Shown here: positions 26,180 through 35,586 of the stretch, in pieces
How positions within the stretch are numbered: the first letter of the stretch is position 1
Layout: every line of letters begins with the position of its first letter
From: Planctomycetota bacterium
GTDB taxonomy: Bacteria; Planctomycetota; UBA8742; UBA2392
Length of the DNA: 64,000 nt
Reading direction: 5' to 3'
Assembly (NCBI GenBank): GCA_015075515.1
Contig: JABTUE010000001.1
Location: 868,001 to 932,000, forward strand
Notes under the pieces: model-generated
Seen by the model: only the letters and a program-made list of their open reading frames with translations
What the model was told of the DNA's origin: nothing
Database searches by the model: none
Made by a program: the position numbers and the translations under genes

Positions 26180-26878
26180 CTACTTCGCAATCTCGAACTC
26201 GCTGTCGGCCACGCCCTTGTCCAGCCGCGTATCCTTGAAGGTGTAGAGGGTGTAGCCCTGGGCTTCGTCGCCGGGTTGCAGCGGTTCCAGGATCTTGACG
26301 CTGGTGATCTGGTCGTCGTTGGCGCCGAACTGCACCTCGATGCAGGCAATGAATTTTTTGACCGCATCCTTTTTAGGCGTCATCTTCAGCTTGCTGGGTT
26401 TGCGGGCCAGAACTTCCACGTCGTAGTCGTCTTTCAGTTTGGTGAACTCGCCCTTGAACCAGGTGAACAGTTGCTTCACCACGGCGTCGAGCCCGCGGTC
26501 GTCGGCCAGCTTGACGTTTTCCGTGCGGCCGGTGGCTTTGGACCATTTTTTGCCCGTCTCGCCGGTGACGACAAGGATGGACTCGTGGGGTTTCTGATAC
26601 TCCCAACGCACGTGGTCGGGTTTCTTGAAAGCAAAACGGCCGCTGCTGGTGATTTTGTCGTCAAACAGCGGCAGATATTTTTCCTGTTCAAAGTTTCCGG
26701 CGAAGTCCTTGTGTTCCTTGTGCGCGGTTTCAATGCGCTTGAGCAGTTCGTCCAGCGTTTCCTCTTTTTTCTCGGCGGGTTTGGGTTCTTCTTTCGGTGT
26801 CTCGGCCGGCGGGGCAGCCTGGGCCAGCGCCAGTGTGGCCAACAGGACAACCGCAAGCAGGGAGAGCACGACGCGCAT
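26180..26878 (-). CDS. lolA: LolA-like periplasmic outer-membrane lipoprotein carrier
   Basis: 232 residues. The signal peptide MRVVLSLLAVVLLATLALAQ is followed by a Pro/Glu/Lys linker and then the LolA domain: FAGNFEQEKYLPLFDDKITSSG, RFAFKKPDHVRWEYQKP and VVTGETGKKW, the sequence order characteristic of LolA. The protein shuttles lipoproteins from inner to outer membrane. The relaxed C-terminus (VQFGANDDQITSVKI) is within family range. The symbol is a functional guess; some planctomycete LolA homologues are paralogues with other duties. It is the nearest gene upstream of the 1073-residue protein on the same strand. Confidence 0.82.
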   Translation of the reverse strand: MRVVLSLLAVVLLATLALAQAAPPAETPKEEPKPAEKKEETLDELLKRIETAHKEHKDFAGNFEQEKYLPLFDDKITSSGRFAFKKPDHVRWEYQKPHESILVVTGETGKKWSKATGRTENVKLADDRGLDAVVKQLFTWFKGEFTKLKDDYDVEVLARKPSKLKMTPKKDAVKKFIACIEVQFGANDDQITSVKILEPLQPGDEAQGYTLYTFKDTRLDKGVADSEFEIAK

Positions 26879-26967
26879 GGCGAACCTCCACAGGGATGAT
26901 AACGCCCGCCATCAGGGCCGAGGGATGCCAAAAGTCTGGCGTTTTCCGGGCCCGCCCGTGCCCGGTG

Positions 26968-27762
26968 TTACTTGTAAGCCCGGATTGCCAGCAGTTCATC
27001 CAGCCGCACAAACCGGAAGCCGCGCGCCCGCAGCCCGTCAATGATCACGGGCAGGGCCGCGACAGTGGCGGAACGGTCGGGGGAACCCTGAAGCCCCGCG
27101 CCGTCGTGCAGTGTGATTACGCCGCCGGGCCTGGCGCCGTCAACCACGCGCGTGGTAATGCGCGCGGCGTCGTTGACCACGGCGTCAAAGCCGCGCACCT
27201 GCCAGCCGATCACGGCCATGCCGCGTTCGCGCAGCACGTCGCCCAGCGCCGGGTTCTTGAATCCGTGCGGCGGCCGGTACAGCGCGGGCGTGATACCGGC
27301 GGCTGCGGCAACGGCTGCGTTGCAGCGGTCAATTTCGCGTCTCAGCGTGCGGTGCAGGCTGAAATTGATCCACATGCCGTGGTGGAAGCTGTGGTTGCCG
27401 ACCAGGTGCCCCTGGTCGTGAATCTGTTTCGCCAGTTCGGGGTTCTGTTCGACCCTTTGGCCCACGCAAAAGAACGCCGCCGGCACTTTCTTGTCTGCCA
27501 GCACCCGCAGAATCTTCGGTGTGAACACCGGGTCCGGACCGTCGTCAAAGGTCAGCGCCACGCGCTTGTCGTCGCCGTCACCGCGCCACAACGTGCGCGC
27601 CCAGATGCCGCTGTTGACGTTGAACACCGCCCAGCCGATTACTCCCAGCCCGGCGGCAAGCGCCACGCCCGCCAGCACCCACGAAAGCGGCGCCGGCGCA
27701 AGCCACAGCGCGGCTGCTATGGCTGCCAGCGTTAAAAGCTTGATCGCAACGGCCTTGACCAT
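26968..27762 (-). CDS. Membrane-anchored polysaccharide deacetylase (NodB/CE4)
   Basis: 264 residues from the ATG at 27762; an in-frame TTG at 27804 would add 14 residues without gain. Two N-terminal hydrophobic segments anchor it. The CE4 catalytic domain shows motif 1 TFDDGPD (base and metal Asp), motif 2 HLVGNHSFHH (two metal His), motif 3 YRPPHGFKN and motif 5 ITLHDG. It would N- or O-deacetylate a cell-envelope glycan such as peptidoglycan or an exopolysaccharide. All catalytic residues are present. Confidence 0.9.
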   Translation of the reverse strand: MVKAVAIKLLTLAAIAAALWLAPAPLSWVLAGVALAAGLGVIGWAVFNVNSGIWARTLWRGDGDDKRVALTFDDGPDPVFTPKILRVLADKKVPAAFFCVGQRVEQNPELAKQIHDQGHLVGNHSFHHGMWINFSLHRTLRREIDRCNAAVAAAAGITPALYRPPHGFKNPALGDVLRERGMAVIGWQVRGFDAVVNDAARITTRVVDGARPGGVITLHDGAGLQGSPDRSATVAALPVIIDGLRARGFRFVRLDELLAIRAYK

Positions 27763-27800
27763 GCCGGAATCGTCGGCGCCCGGCCGGGCCCGGTCAACGG

Positions 27801-27831
27801 TCAAAACACAAAGACCGCCCGCGGGCGGTCT
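27801..27831 (-). terminator. Terminator of the RsbW-like gene
   Basis: The 20-bp palindrome AGACCGCCCG/CGGGCGGTCT (27812-27831) is followed on the minus strand by TTGTGTTTTG. It lies 19 nt past the stop at 27850. Confidence 0.8.
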
Positions 27832-27849
27832 GGTTGCGGTCGTGTCGGT

Positions 27850-28299
27850 TCAGTTGGCCTGGGGTTCGGTGCTCTCGTACAGGAACTTGAGCATCTCGAT
27901 TTCGGACTGAAAGCCCTTCTTGAACTTGTAGCTGAACTCGTCCATCACGCGGCGGATCAGGAATGTCCCCAGTTCCGTCTTTTTGGAACGCGTGAACTCC
28001 TTGAGCAGTTCATCGCGTGTGATGTCGCCCACATCGTAGTCGTTGCCCGTGTCCGAAATGTGAATCTTCACACGGGTGGGGTCAATATCAATCAGAAGCC
28101 GCAGGTTGCCTTGGGCGCCCTGTTCCTTGGCATTGAGGATGATGCTGCTGCAGGCCTCGTCAATGGCAATCACCACCAGGCGTGCGACTTTGGCACCCAG
28201 CTTACCCTCGCCCAGCACTTCACGGACAAACTCGCGCAGCGGCGCCAGCGACCTTGTGTCCAGCGGAACGTCCAACTCTCGGCGTGTGGTCTGAATCAT
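27850..28299 (-). CDS. RsbW/SpoIIAB-like serine kinase (HATPase, anti-sigma type)
   Basis: 149 residues from the ATG at 28299, preceded by AGGACGAG. The GHKL ATPase fold is shown by the N-box IDEACSSIILNAKE, the G1 box SDTGNDYDV and the later GTFLIRRVMDEFSYK. Family members phosphorylate STAS-domain antagonists or bind sigma factors in partner switching. No sigma factor or STAS gene is adjacent; a STAS protein is at 50389-51228. The ATP lid is short, as in RsbW/BtrW. Monocistronic by the downstream terminator. Confidence 0.85.
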   Translation of the reverse strand: MIQTTRRELDVPLDTRSLAPLREFVREVLGEGKLGAKVARLVVIAIDEACSSIILNAKEQGAQGNLRLLIDIDPTRVKIHISDTGNDYDVGDITRDELLKEFTRSKKTELGTFLIRRVMDEFSYKFKKGFQSEIEMLKFLYESTEPQAN

Positions 28300-28502
28300 C
28301 TCGTCCTGTCTTCCTTGCCCGGTTTGATTTCTCTCACAACCGGTCCAGCGATGGGGCATAGGGTGCGAAGTTTTCGTTTCCGTGCAAGACAAAAAGCAGA
28401 GATTCACAGAATCGTGACACCGGTGTTTTGCACGGCATGAAAGTGCAGATTTTATGTTTTTTACAACACAACGTCAATCTTAGAACAGGCCGACCGCCAC
28501 GC

Positions 28503-29204
28503 CTATTCCGGGTTTTTCTGTGCAACCCAGTCCGGTGCAAGAGTTTGCAACAGCGACTCAAGGCGTGCTTTTTGTGCGGTTGCATCTTCTTGCCACCAGC
28601 CGGCCGACAGCCAATGCGGTTGCGGCAGCCTCTTCTCATCCACACCATAGCGCGCGCAGGCCGCCCGCAACGTGCCAGGCCAGACCCGGCGCGGTGACTC
28701 TTCGCCTTCCACCAGCACCAGCGCGTCGCAGCGCCGCAGGGCGGGCATCACGCTGGCCTTTACCCCGCGGGTTTTCTGGGGCCAAAGCAACACGACTGCG
28801 GCCTCAAAGCCCGCGACGGTAGCCGCCGAGTTGCCCTCGATGACCAGTGGCCGGGCAAGGTCAAAGCGCGTCATGGCCTTGCGCAGGGCGTATTCAAATG
28901 TGTGGGGGGCGGCGCGCAGCCAGAGCACGGGGGAGGCTCCGGCCCGGGCCAGCCGGTCTGTGTCCTTGCCGGGGGTGGCCAGCACGACGGGGTCGTCCAC
29001 CAGTTCATAGCCGGCAGGCGCGGGCGCGCAGCCGTCGCAGTCATCCTGTCCCTGGTGGTTTACGCCGTGAACGGGGCAATGTTGTTCGCGGTGAAAGCGG
29101 GTGATCTTGAGGGCCTGCACCGGGGCCAGGCAGCTTGCCAGCACGCAGGCCAGGTGGGTCTTGCCGCAGTTGGCACTTGGGCCGGCAATCACAATCGGAC
29201 GCAT
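28503..29204 (-). CDS. MobB-like P-loop NTPase with Cys/His-rich segment
   Basis: 233 residues. Walker A GPSANCGKTHLA starts at residue 8, followed by LKITRFHREQHCPVH, a Cys/His segment (CPVHGVNH, DDCDGC) not standard for MobB, and a probable Walker B-like LVIEGNSAA. GTPase/ATPase proteins of this shape insert cofactors (MobB binds molybdopterin guanine dinucleotide). The cysteine pair could bind a metal or a cluster. The specific role is unknown. It is divergent from the membrane protein at 29269. About 200 bp of AT-richer DNA separates it from the RsbW-like gene and holds no gene. Confidence 0.55.
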   Translation of the reverse strand: MRPIVIAGPSANCGKTHLACVLASCLAPVQALKITRFHREQHCPVHGVNHQGQDDCDGCAPAPAGYELVDDPVVLATPGKDTDRLARAGASPVLWLRAAPHTFEYALRKAMTRFDLARPLVIEGNSAATVAGFEAAVVLLWPQKTRGVKASVMPALRRCDALVLVEGEESPRRVWPGTLRAACARYGVDEKRLPQPHWLSAGWWQEDATAQKARLESLLQTLAPDWVAQKNPE

Positions 29205-29268
29205 GATGCCATCATAGCAGACACGGGCTCGGTTGACCCGGCGCGGTTACGGCGCCATGCTTGCCGGC

Positions 29269-29796
29269 ATGAAACAGCGGGCCTTGCTGATACAGGCAAT
29301 CCTTGCCGCCCTGGGTGCGGGTGTGCTGGCCGGGGGCCTGTTGGGCAAAGTGCAGTGGCTTGCGCTGGCGGGGGTGGTGACCTCGGCCTGCGCCGAGTTG
29401 CTGGGGTTGTTGCTGTGCAAGCTGCAGGCGGGGACGCCGGGGGTGCGTCTGGCCCAGGGGGCGGCGCTGGCGGCACCATCGGCGGCGCTGGCGCTGGTGT
29501 TGCCGCTGTCCATGCTGGCGGCGGCGGCGGTGGTTATCGAAGCCGCGCTGGCCGGTGGTGTTCAGGCTGTGCTGGCATCACGTGGTACCGGCGCAGCCAT
29601 GCGCGGCGCGACCAGCCGGGTGCTGCTGTTGCGGGGGGCAAACCTGCTGGTTCTGGCGGCAGGGGCGGTACTGGCAGGCCTGGACGTGACCGCCGGCACG
29701 GAGGCAGGTCGCCTGGTTGCCTGGGGGCTGGTTCTGGCCCTGGGGTCGGCGGGGCTTGCCGGTGTAGACGCGACGGTCGCCCTGCGCGGGCGTTGA
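29269..29796 (+). CDS. Small polytopic membrane protein, unknown
   Basis: About 175 residues with four to five hydrophobic segments (LLIQAILAALGAGVLAGGLLG, split here; WLALAGVVTSACAELLGLLL; LALVLPLSMLAAAAVV; LLVLAAGAVLAG). The first ATG is uncertain: 29269 puts positive charges (MKQR) directly before the first span, while 29257 and 29233 are upstream options. There is no family signature. It precedes the second PilB gene by 95 nt in the same direction, so it may be co-transcribed. Confidence 0.55.
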   Translation: MKQRALLIQAILAALGAGVLAGGLLGKVQWLALAGVVTSACAELLGLLLCKLQAGTPGVRLAQGAALAAPSAALALVLPLSMLAAAAVVIEAALAGGVQAVLASRGTGAAMRGATSRVLLLRGANLLVLAAGAVLAGLDVTAGTEAGRLVAWGLVLALGSAGLAGVDATVALRGR

Positions 29797-29891
29797 CTTG
29801 AATGTCCTGTCGGCTAGATTGATGGGCCGACGCCGGCCCGGCTCCCCCCGCGCGCGCCGCGTCGCCTTGCGGCAGGCTCTGCAGGAGCTCC

Positions 29892-31589
<1,698 letters not shown>

Positions 31590-31654
31590 CCTCGACTTTG
31601 GCGGTCATGCGGCCAGTGCGAGTTGGCCCAGTGCCTGGTGCGCGCGATTTGGGG

Positions 31655-32974
31655 CTACAGCCCCTGGGTTGTGGCGTGCAGGCGCCCGCGCGCGATCACG
31701 GCCCGCGCCCGGCCGGTCAGCCTTGCGCCCAGCAGCGGCGAGTTCTTGCGCAGGCTGAACAGGCTGTCGGGCGCGACGGTCCAGGTGTGGCCGGGGTCAA
31801 TCAGTGCCACGTCGGCGTCGCTGCCGGGTGTCAGGCTGCCCTTACGCGTGTGCAGCCGCAGCACGCGCGCCGGGTTGATCGTCAGTTTGGCCAGGGCCTG
31901 TGACAGGCTCAGTGTGCCCGTGCCCACCAGGTGCGTCAGCGCGACCCCCAGCGTTGTTTCCAGCCCCACGGCCCCAAAAGGCGCGGCGCCGAACTCCAGT
32001 TCCTTGTCCTGCGGCGCGACGCCGCGGTGGCCGCTGGAGATGCAGTCAATCACGCCCTCGGCCAGCCCGCGCTTCAGCCACGCGATGTCGTCGGCCGTGC
32101 GCAACGGCGGAAACACCTTCAGGTTGGTGTCGTAGGCCTTGCGCACCTCGGCGTCGGTCAGCGCCAGATAATGCGCGCAGGTCTCGCCCGTCACGCGCAC
32201 GCCCAGCTTGCGGGCGCGCTTGACAGCGCGCACGGCGTTGCGCGTGGTCAGCAGCGCGGCGTGGTAGTGACAGCCTGTTTCACGTGCGAACATGCAGGCG
32301 CGGGCAACCATCAGTTCCTCGGCGACACTGGCAATGCCCGGCACACCGGCCAGCGCGGCCTCGTAGCCCGCGTTCATGGCGCCGCCGGCCAGACCGGGAT
32401 CCTGCGCCACCTCAATCACCGGCTTGTCAAACATCGAAACGTAACTCATGCCGCGCAGAATCGCGCCGGGCGCGTCGGCAGGGCGCTGCTCGTCGGAAAA
32501 CGCCACGGCACCGGCCTCGACAAGCTGGCCGATTTCACACAGTTCTTCACCGGCGCGGCTGCGCGTCAGGGCGCACACAGGCAGCACTTGGGCAAAGCCC
32601 GCGCGTTCGCCCTGGCGCTGGACAAACAGGGCACCCGCCACGTTGTCCAGTGGCGGGTCGGTATCAGGCATTACGGCGATGGTGGTGAAACCGCCGTGCA
32701 GGGCGGTCTGGGCGGCGCTGGCGATGGTTTCTTCGGCGTCACGGCCGGGTTCGCCCACGTGCACGCGCAGGTCAATCAGGCCGGGGGCAACGACCAGCCC
32801 GCGGGCATTGAGAATCTGCAGGCGTTCCAGCCCGCGGTGGTTGTTGCGCACGTCGGCTTCGGTCATGCGCGCCACGGCCGCGACCTTGTCGTCCAGCAGC
32901 AGTACGTCGGCCTCGGCGTCAATGCCGTTGTGGGGATCCACCACGCGCCCGCCCTGGATCAGGATGCCGTCCAT
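31655..32974 (-). CDS. pyrC': Dihydroorotase homologue PyrC', metal ligands lost
   Basis: 439 residues, full length for type I dihydroorotase. Metal sites are degraded: the family HxH of GLIDLHVHLREPG is R70-V-H72, the HCED-type ligand region reads IEVAQDPGL, and the TDHAPH aspartate motif reads SGHRGV. Such inactive PyrC' proteins are known in Pseudomonas and Thermus/Deinococcus, where they are structural partners of aspartate transcarbamoylase. It lies in the pyrB operon, overlapping the preceding hydrolase by one base (TGATG), which supports that role. A catalytic dihydroorotase should exist elsewhere in the genome. Confidence 0.85.
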   Translation of the reverse strand: MDGILIQGGRVVDPHNGIDAEADVLLLDDKVAAVARMTEADVRNNHRGLERLQILNARGLVVAPGLIDLRVHVGEPGRDAEETIASAAQTALHGGFTTIAVMPDTDPPLDNVAGALFVQRQGERAGFAQVLPVCALTRSRAGEELCEIGQLVEAGAVAFSDEQRPADAPGAILRGMSYVSMFDKPVIEVAQDPGLAGGAMNAGYEAALAGVPGIASVAEELMVARACMFARETGCHYHAALLTTRNAVRAVKRARKLGVRVTGETCAHYLALTDAEVRKAYDTNLKVFPPLRTADDIAWLKRGLAEGVIDCISSGHRGVAPQDKELEFGAAPFGAVGLETTLGVALTHLVGTGTLSLSQALAKLTINPARVLRLHTRKGSLTPGSDADVALIDPGHTWTVAPDSLFSLRKNSPLLGARLTGRARAVIARGRLHATTQGL

Positions 32975-33885
32975 CAGCGTTTCTCCGGGTTGGCGGCCAG
33001 AAAATCGCGCATGGCTTCATGGATGCGCCGGGCGCGGGCGTCGTCGTCCCAGATGTTGTTGTGGCCCACGCCCTCCAGGCGCAGAAACGTCTTGGGGCCG
33101 GGCAGCACAGCGTGCAGTTGTTCGCCCTGGGCAAACGGGATGATTTCGTCCTTGTCGCCGTGCCAGTGCAGCACCGGCAACTTCAGGCCGGGCGCGCGCC
33201 CCAGGTTGTCCATCATCGAGTAGCACAGCCACTGCGGCACAATCAGGTGCGGCATGGCGACTTTGCCCATTTCAGGGATGCTGGTGAACGGCGCCTCGAG
33301 AAACAGTGCCCGGGGCGGGCCGCCGGCCTTGAGGCTTTCGCGCCGCGGTTCGGCCAGCAGGTCGGCACACAGGCGTGTGGCCGGCGCGCCGCCCAGCGAA
33401 CGGCCCCAGATCACGATCTGGCCCGGGCGCCACTTCAATTCTTCGACGGCAAAGCGCCAGGCCCCGCGGATGTCGGCGTAAACGCCGGCCTCGCTGGGCT
33501 TGCCTTCGCTGTTGGCAAAGCCGCGGTAATCAAACAGCAGAAACTGGGCATCCAGAAAACCCGCGGTCCGGGCGTACAGATCGGCGCGCGGGCCGACGTA
33601 TTCGGCGTTGCCCATGGCCTGGATGATCTTGACGGGGGCGTCGTCGCGCCCTTGCACCCAGCCGTACAGCGGCGCTCCGTCTTCGGCGGCAAAGCGTACT
33701 TCGCGCACGTTGGGCGTGGTCTTGGCCAGGCGCGGTGCAAGCCCGGCGTCCTTGGGCACGGGCGGAAACACCGAGGCCTGGTTCAGCACCCGGAACATCA
33801 CCAAAAGTCCCAGCGCCATCAGTGTGACAAAGGACAGGCCGCGCAATGCCAGCGGCACTTTGGGTGTGGAGGCGGCGTCGGTCAT
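32974..33885 (-). CDS. Membrane-anchored alpha/beta hydrolase (BEM46/ABHD13-like)
   Basis: 303 residues. An N-terminal hydrophobic span (LSFVTLMALGLLVMFRVL) anchors the protein. The hydrolase fold has LFDYRGFANSEG, nucleophile elbow GRSLGG, acid HGDKDEI and histidine GVGHNNI, so the triad is intact. The substrate is unknown. Its start overlaps the pyrB stop by 4 nt and its stop overlaps pyrC' by 1 nt, so it is translationally coupled inside a pyrimidine operon where no such enzyme is expected. Confidence 0.85.
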   Translation of the reverse strand: MTDAASTPKVPLALRGLSFVTLMALGLLVMFRVLNQASVFPPVPKDAGLAPRLAKTTPNVREVRFAAEDGAPLYGWVQGRDDAPVKIIQAMGNAEYVGPRADLYARTAGFLDAQFLLFDYRGFANSEGKPSEAGVYADIRGAWRFAVEELKWRPGQIVIWGRSLGGAPATRLCADLLAEPRRESLKAGGPPRALFLEAPFTSIPEMGKVAMPHLIVPQWLCYSMMDNLGRAPGLKLPVLHWHGDKDEIIPFAQGEQLHAVLPGPKTFLRLEGVGHNNIWDDDARARRIHEAMRDFLAANPEKR

Positions 33886-34844
33886 GGGCGGGCCTCGCGC
33901 GCGGATTGAGTAAGGACAAGCGCCGCCATGCGCACGGCCAGGCCGTTGCTGACCTGCTGCAAGATGACGCTGTTTTCGCCGTCGGCGACTTCGTGGCTGA
34001 TCTCGACGCCGCGGTTGATCGGGCCGGGGTGCATGATCAGCACCCCCGGCTTCATCTTTGCCAGGCGCTTCTGGTCTATGCCGTACAGGTGGTGGTACTC
34101 GCGCACGCTGGGGAACATGCCGCGTCGCTGGCGTTCAAGCTGGATGCGCAGGATGTTGAACACGTCGTAGTGGCCCAGCACTTCGTCCATGTGGTAGTGG
34201 ATGTTGACGCCGAGTTCCTTGAACGCGCCGGGTACCAGAGTGCGCGGCCCGATCACGCCCACTTCCACGCCCAGCTTGCGCAAGCCCCAGATGTTGCTGC
34301 GGGCCACGCGCGAATGGGTGATGTCGCCCACCAGCGCGATCTTCTTGCCCGCCAGGTCGCCGAACTTTTCGCGCATCGTGAAGATGTCCAGCAGCCCCTG
34401 CGTGGGGTGTTCATGGGTGCCGTCGCCGGCGTTGATCACGCTGGCGTCCAGCGCGCGGGCCAGCAGGTGCGGCGCGCCGGCCTGCTGGTGGCGCACGATG
34501 ACAATGTCCACGCCCATGGCCTGCAGGTTCTTGCCGGTGTCCACCAGGCTTTCGCCCTTGGTGGCACTGCTGGCTTCCTTGATGATGTCCACCAGGTCGG
34601 CACTGAGACGCTGCGCGGCCAGGCTGAAGCTGCTTTTGGTGCGGGTGCTGGGCTCAAAGAACAGGTTCAGCACCACCTTGCCGCGCAAGGCCGGGGCCTT
34701 CTTGATGCTGCGGGTGCTGATTTCAGAAAAGCCGCGCGCCGTATCCAGCAGGTGCAGGATTTCCTCGCGCGTCAGTTCCTCAAGCCCCAGCAGGTCTTTG
34801 CGGGTCCAGCGCGGTGGGGCCTGTTCGGTGTCGTCGGGGCTCAT
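33882..34844 (-). CDS. pyrB: Aspartate carbamoyltransferase catalytic chain PyrB
   Basis: 320 residues from the ATG at 34844, with GGAGG six bases upstream. It joins carbamoyl phosphate and aspartate in pyrimidine synthesis. The carbamoyl phosphate loop is FFEPSTRT; the moving-loop lysine region is KGESLVDT; HPTQGLLD and HPGPINRG are present. No regulatory chain (PyrI) is linked. The inactive PyrC' downstream suggests a PyrB-PyrC' dodecamer as in Pseudomonas. The first gene of a three-gene overlapping operon. Confidence 0.95.
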   Translation of the reverse strand: MSPDDTEQAPPRWTRKDLLGLEELTREEILHLLDTARGFSEISTRSIKKAPALRGKVVLNLFFEPSTRTKSSFSLAAQRLSADLVDIIKEASSATKGESLVDTGKNLQAMGVDIVIVRHQQAGAPHLLARALDASVINAGDGTHEHPTQGLLDIFTMREKFGDLAGKKIALVGDITHSRVARSNIWGLRKLGVEVGVIGPRTLVPGAFKELGVNIHYHMDEVLGHYDVFNILRIQLERQRRGMFPSVREYHHLYGIDQKRLAKMKPGVLIMHPGPINRGVEISHEVADGENSVILQQVSNGLAVRMAALVLTQSAREARP

Positions 34845-34877
34845 GCGCGCCTCCGGGCCGGGCGCGGTGCGTGACAC

Positions 34878-34900
34878 AAAAAAAGACGCCCGTGGGCGTC
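34878..34900 (-). terminator. Terminator of the pyrophosphatase gene
   Basis: On the minus strand a 6-bp stem GACGCC/GGCGTC is followed by seven T. It lies just upstream of pyrB, isolating it from the ppa gene. Confidence 0.85.
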
Positions 34901-34991
34901 GGTGGGGTGCTGGTGTGCCGGGCTTCGCTTCACTGCGGCCTCCGGGGGCGGAACTATAGCTTTGGCCTCAAGACTGGCAACAGGGGTCGGT

Positions 34992-35519
34992 TCAGCGCGG
35001 CATGTCAGCATACAGTTGCACGCTGCGGGTGATTTCGGCGCGGGCGGCGGCGCGATTTTCCCACCCGATCACTTTGGCGCGCTGGCCTTCAAGGTCCTTG
35101 TAGACCTCAAAGAAGTGGGCGACCTCGCGCAGAAAGTGCGGCTGGGGGTCGTTCACGTCGTGCCAGGTCGAAAACAGCGGATCGTGCAGGGGCACGCACA
35201 GGATTTTGTAGTCTTTGACTCCGCGATCCAGCATGCAGAACAGGCCGATCGGCCGCACCGTCAGCACACAACCCGGAAAGGTAGGCTCGGTGACGATGGT
35301 GAGGTGATCCAGCGGGTCGCCGTCGTCGTACAGGGTGCGCGGGATGATGCCGTAATCGCCGGGGTAGTGCAGTGACGACGACAGCACGCGATCCAGCTTG
35401 ATGAACCCGCCGGCCTTGTCTATTTCGTATTTGTTGCGCGAGCCCTTGGGAATCTCAACCACGGCGTTGAGAAGTTCCGGCGGTTGCGGGCCAACCTCAA
35501 GATCGTGCCAGTAGTGCAT
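34992..35519 (-). CDS. ppa: Soluble inorganic pyrophosphatase (family I)
   Basis: 175 residues, usual length. It hydrolyses PPi to drive biosynthesis. EIPKGSRNKYEIDK, YPGDYGIIPRTLYDDGDPLD (first metal Asp cluster) and DRGVKDYKILCVP are the standard active-site blocks, with conserved Lys, Tyr, Arg and Asp present. The C-terminal HFFEVYKDLEG is typical. Terminated before pyrB. Confidence 0.95.
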   Translation of the reverse strand: MHYWHDLEVGPQPPELLNAVVEIPKGSRNKYEIDKAGGFIKLDRVLSSSLHYPGDYGIIPRTLYDDGDPLDHLTIVTEPTFPGCVLTVRPIGLFCMLDRGVKDYKILCVPLHDPLFSTWHDVNDPQPHFLREVAHFFEVYKDLEGQRAKVIGWENRAAARAEITRSVQLYADMPR

Positions 35520-35586
35520 GGGGGCAGGTTAGCGTTGCGCCGCGAAAAACAGGAGACCGAAGCGCAAGCGAGGGCCGGTTTGCCTC

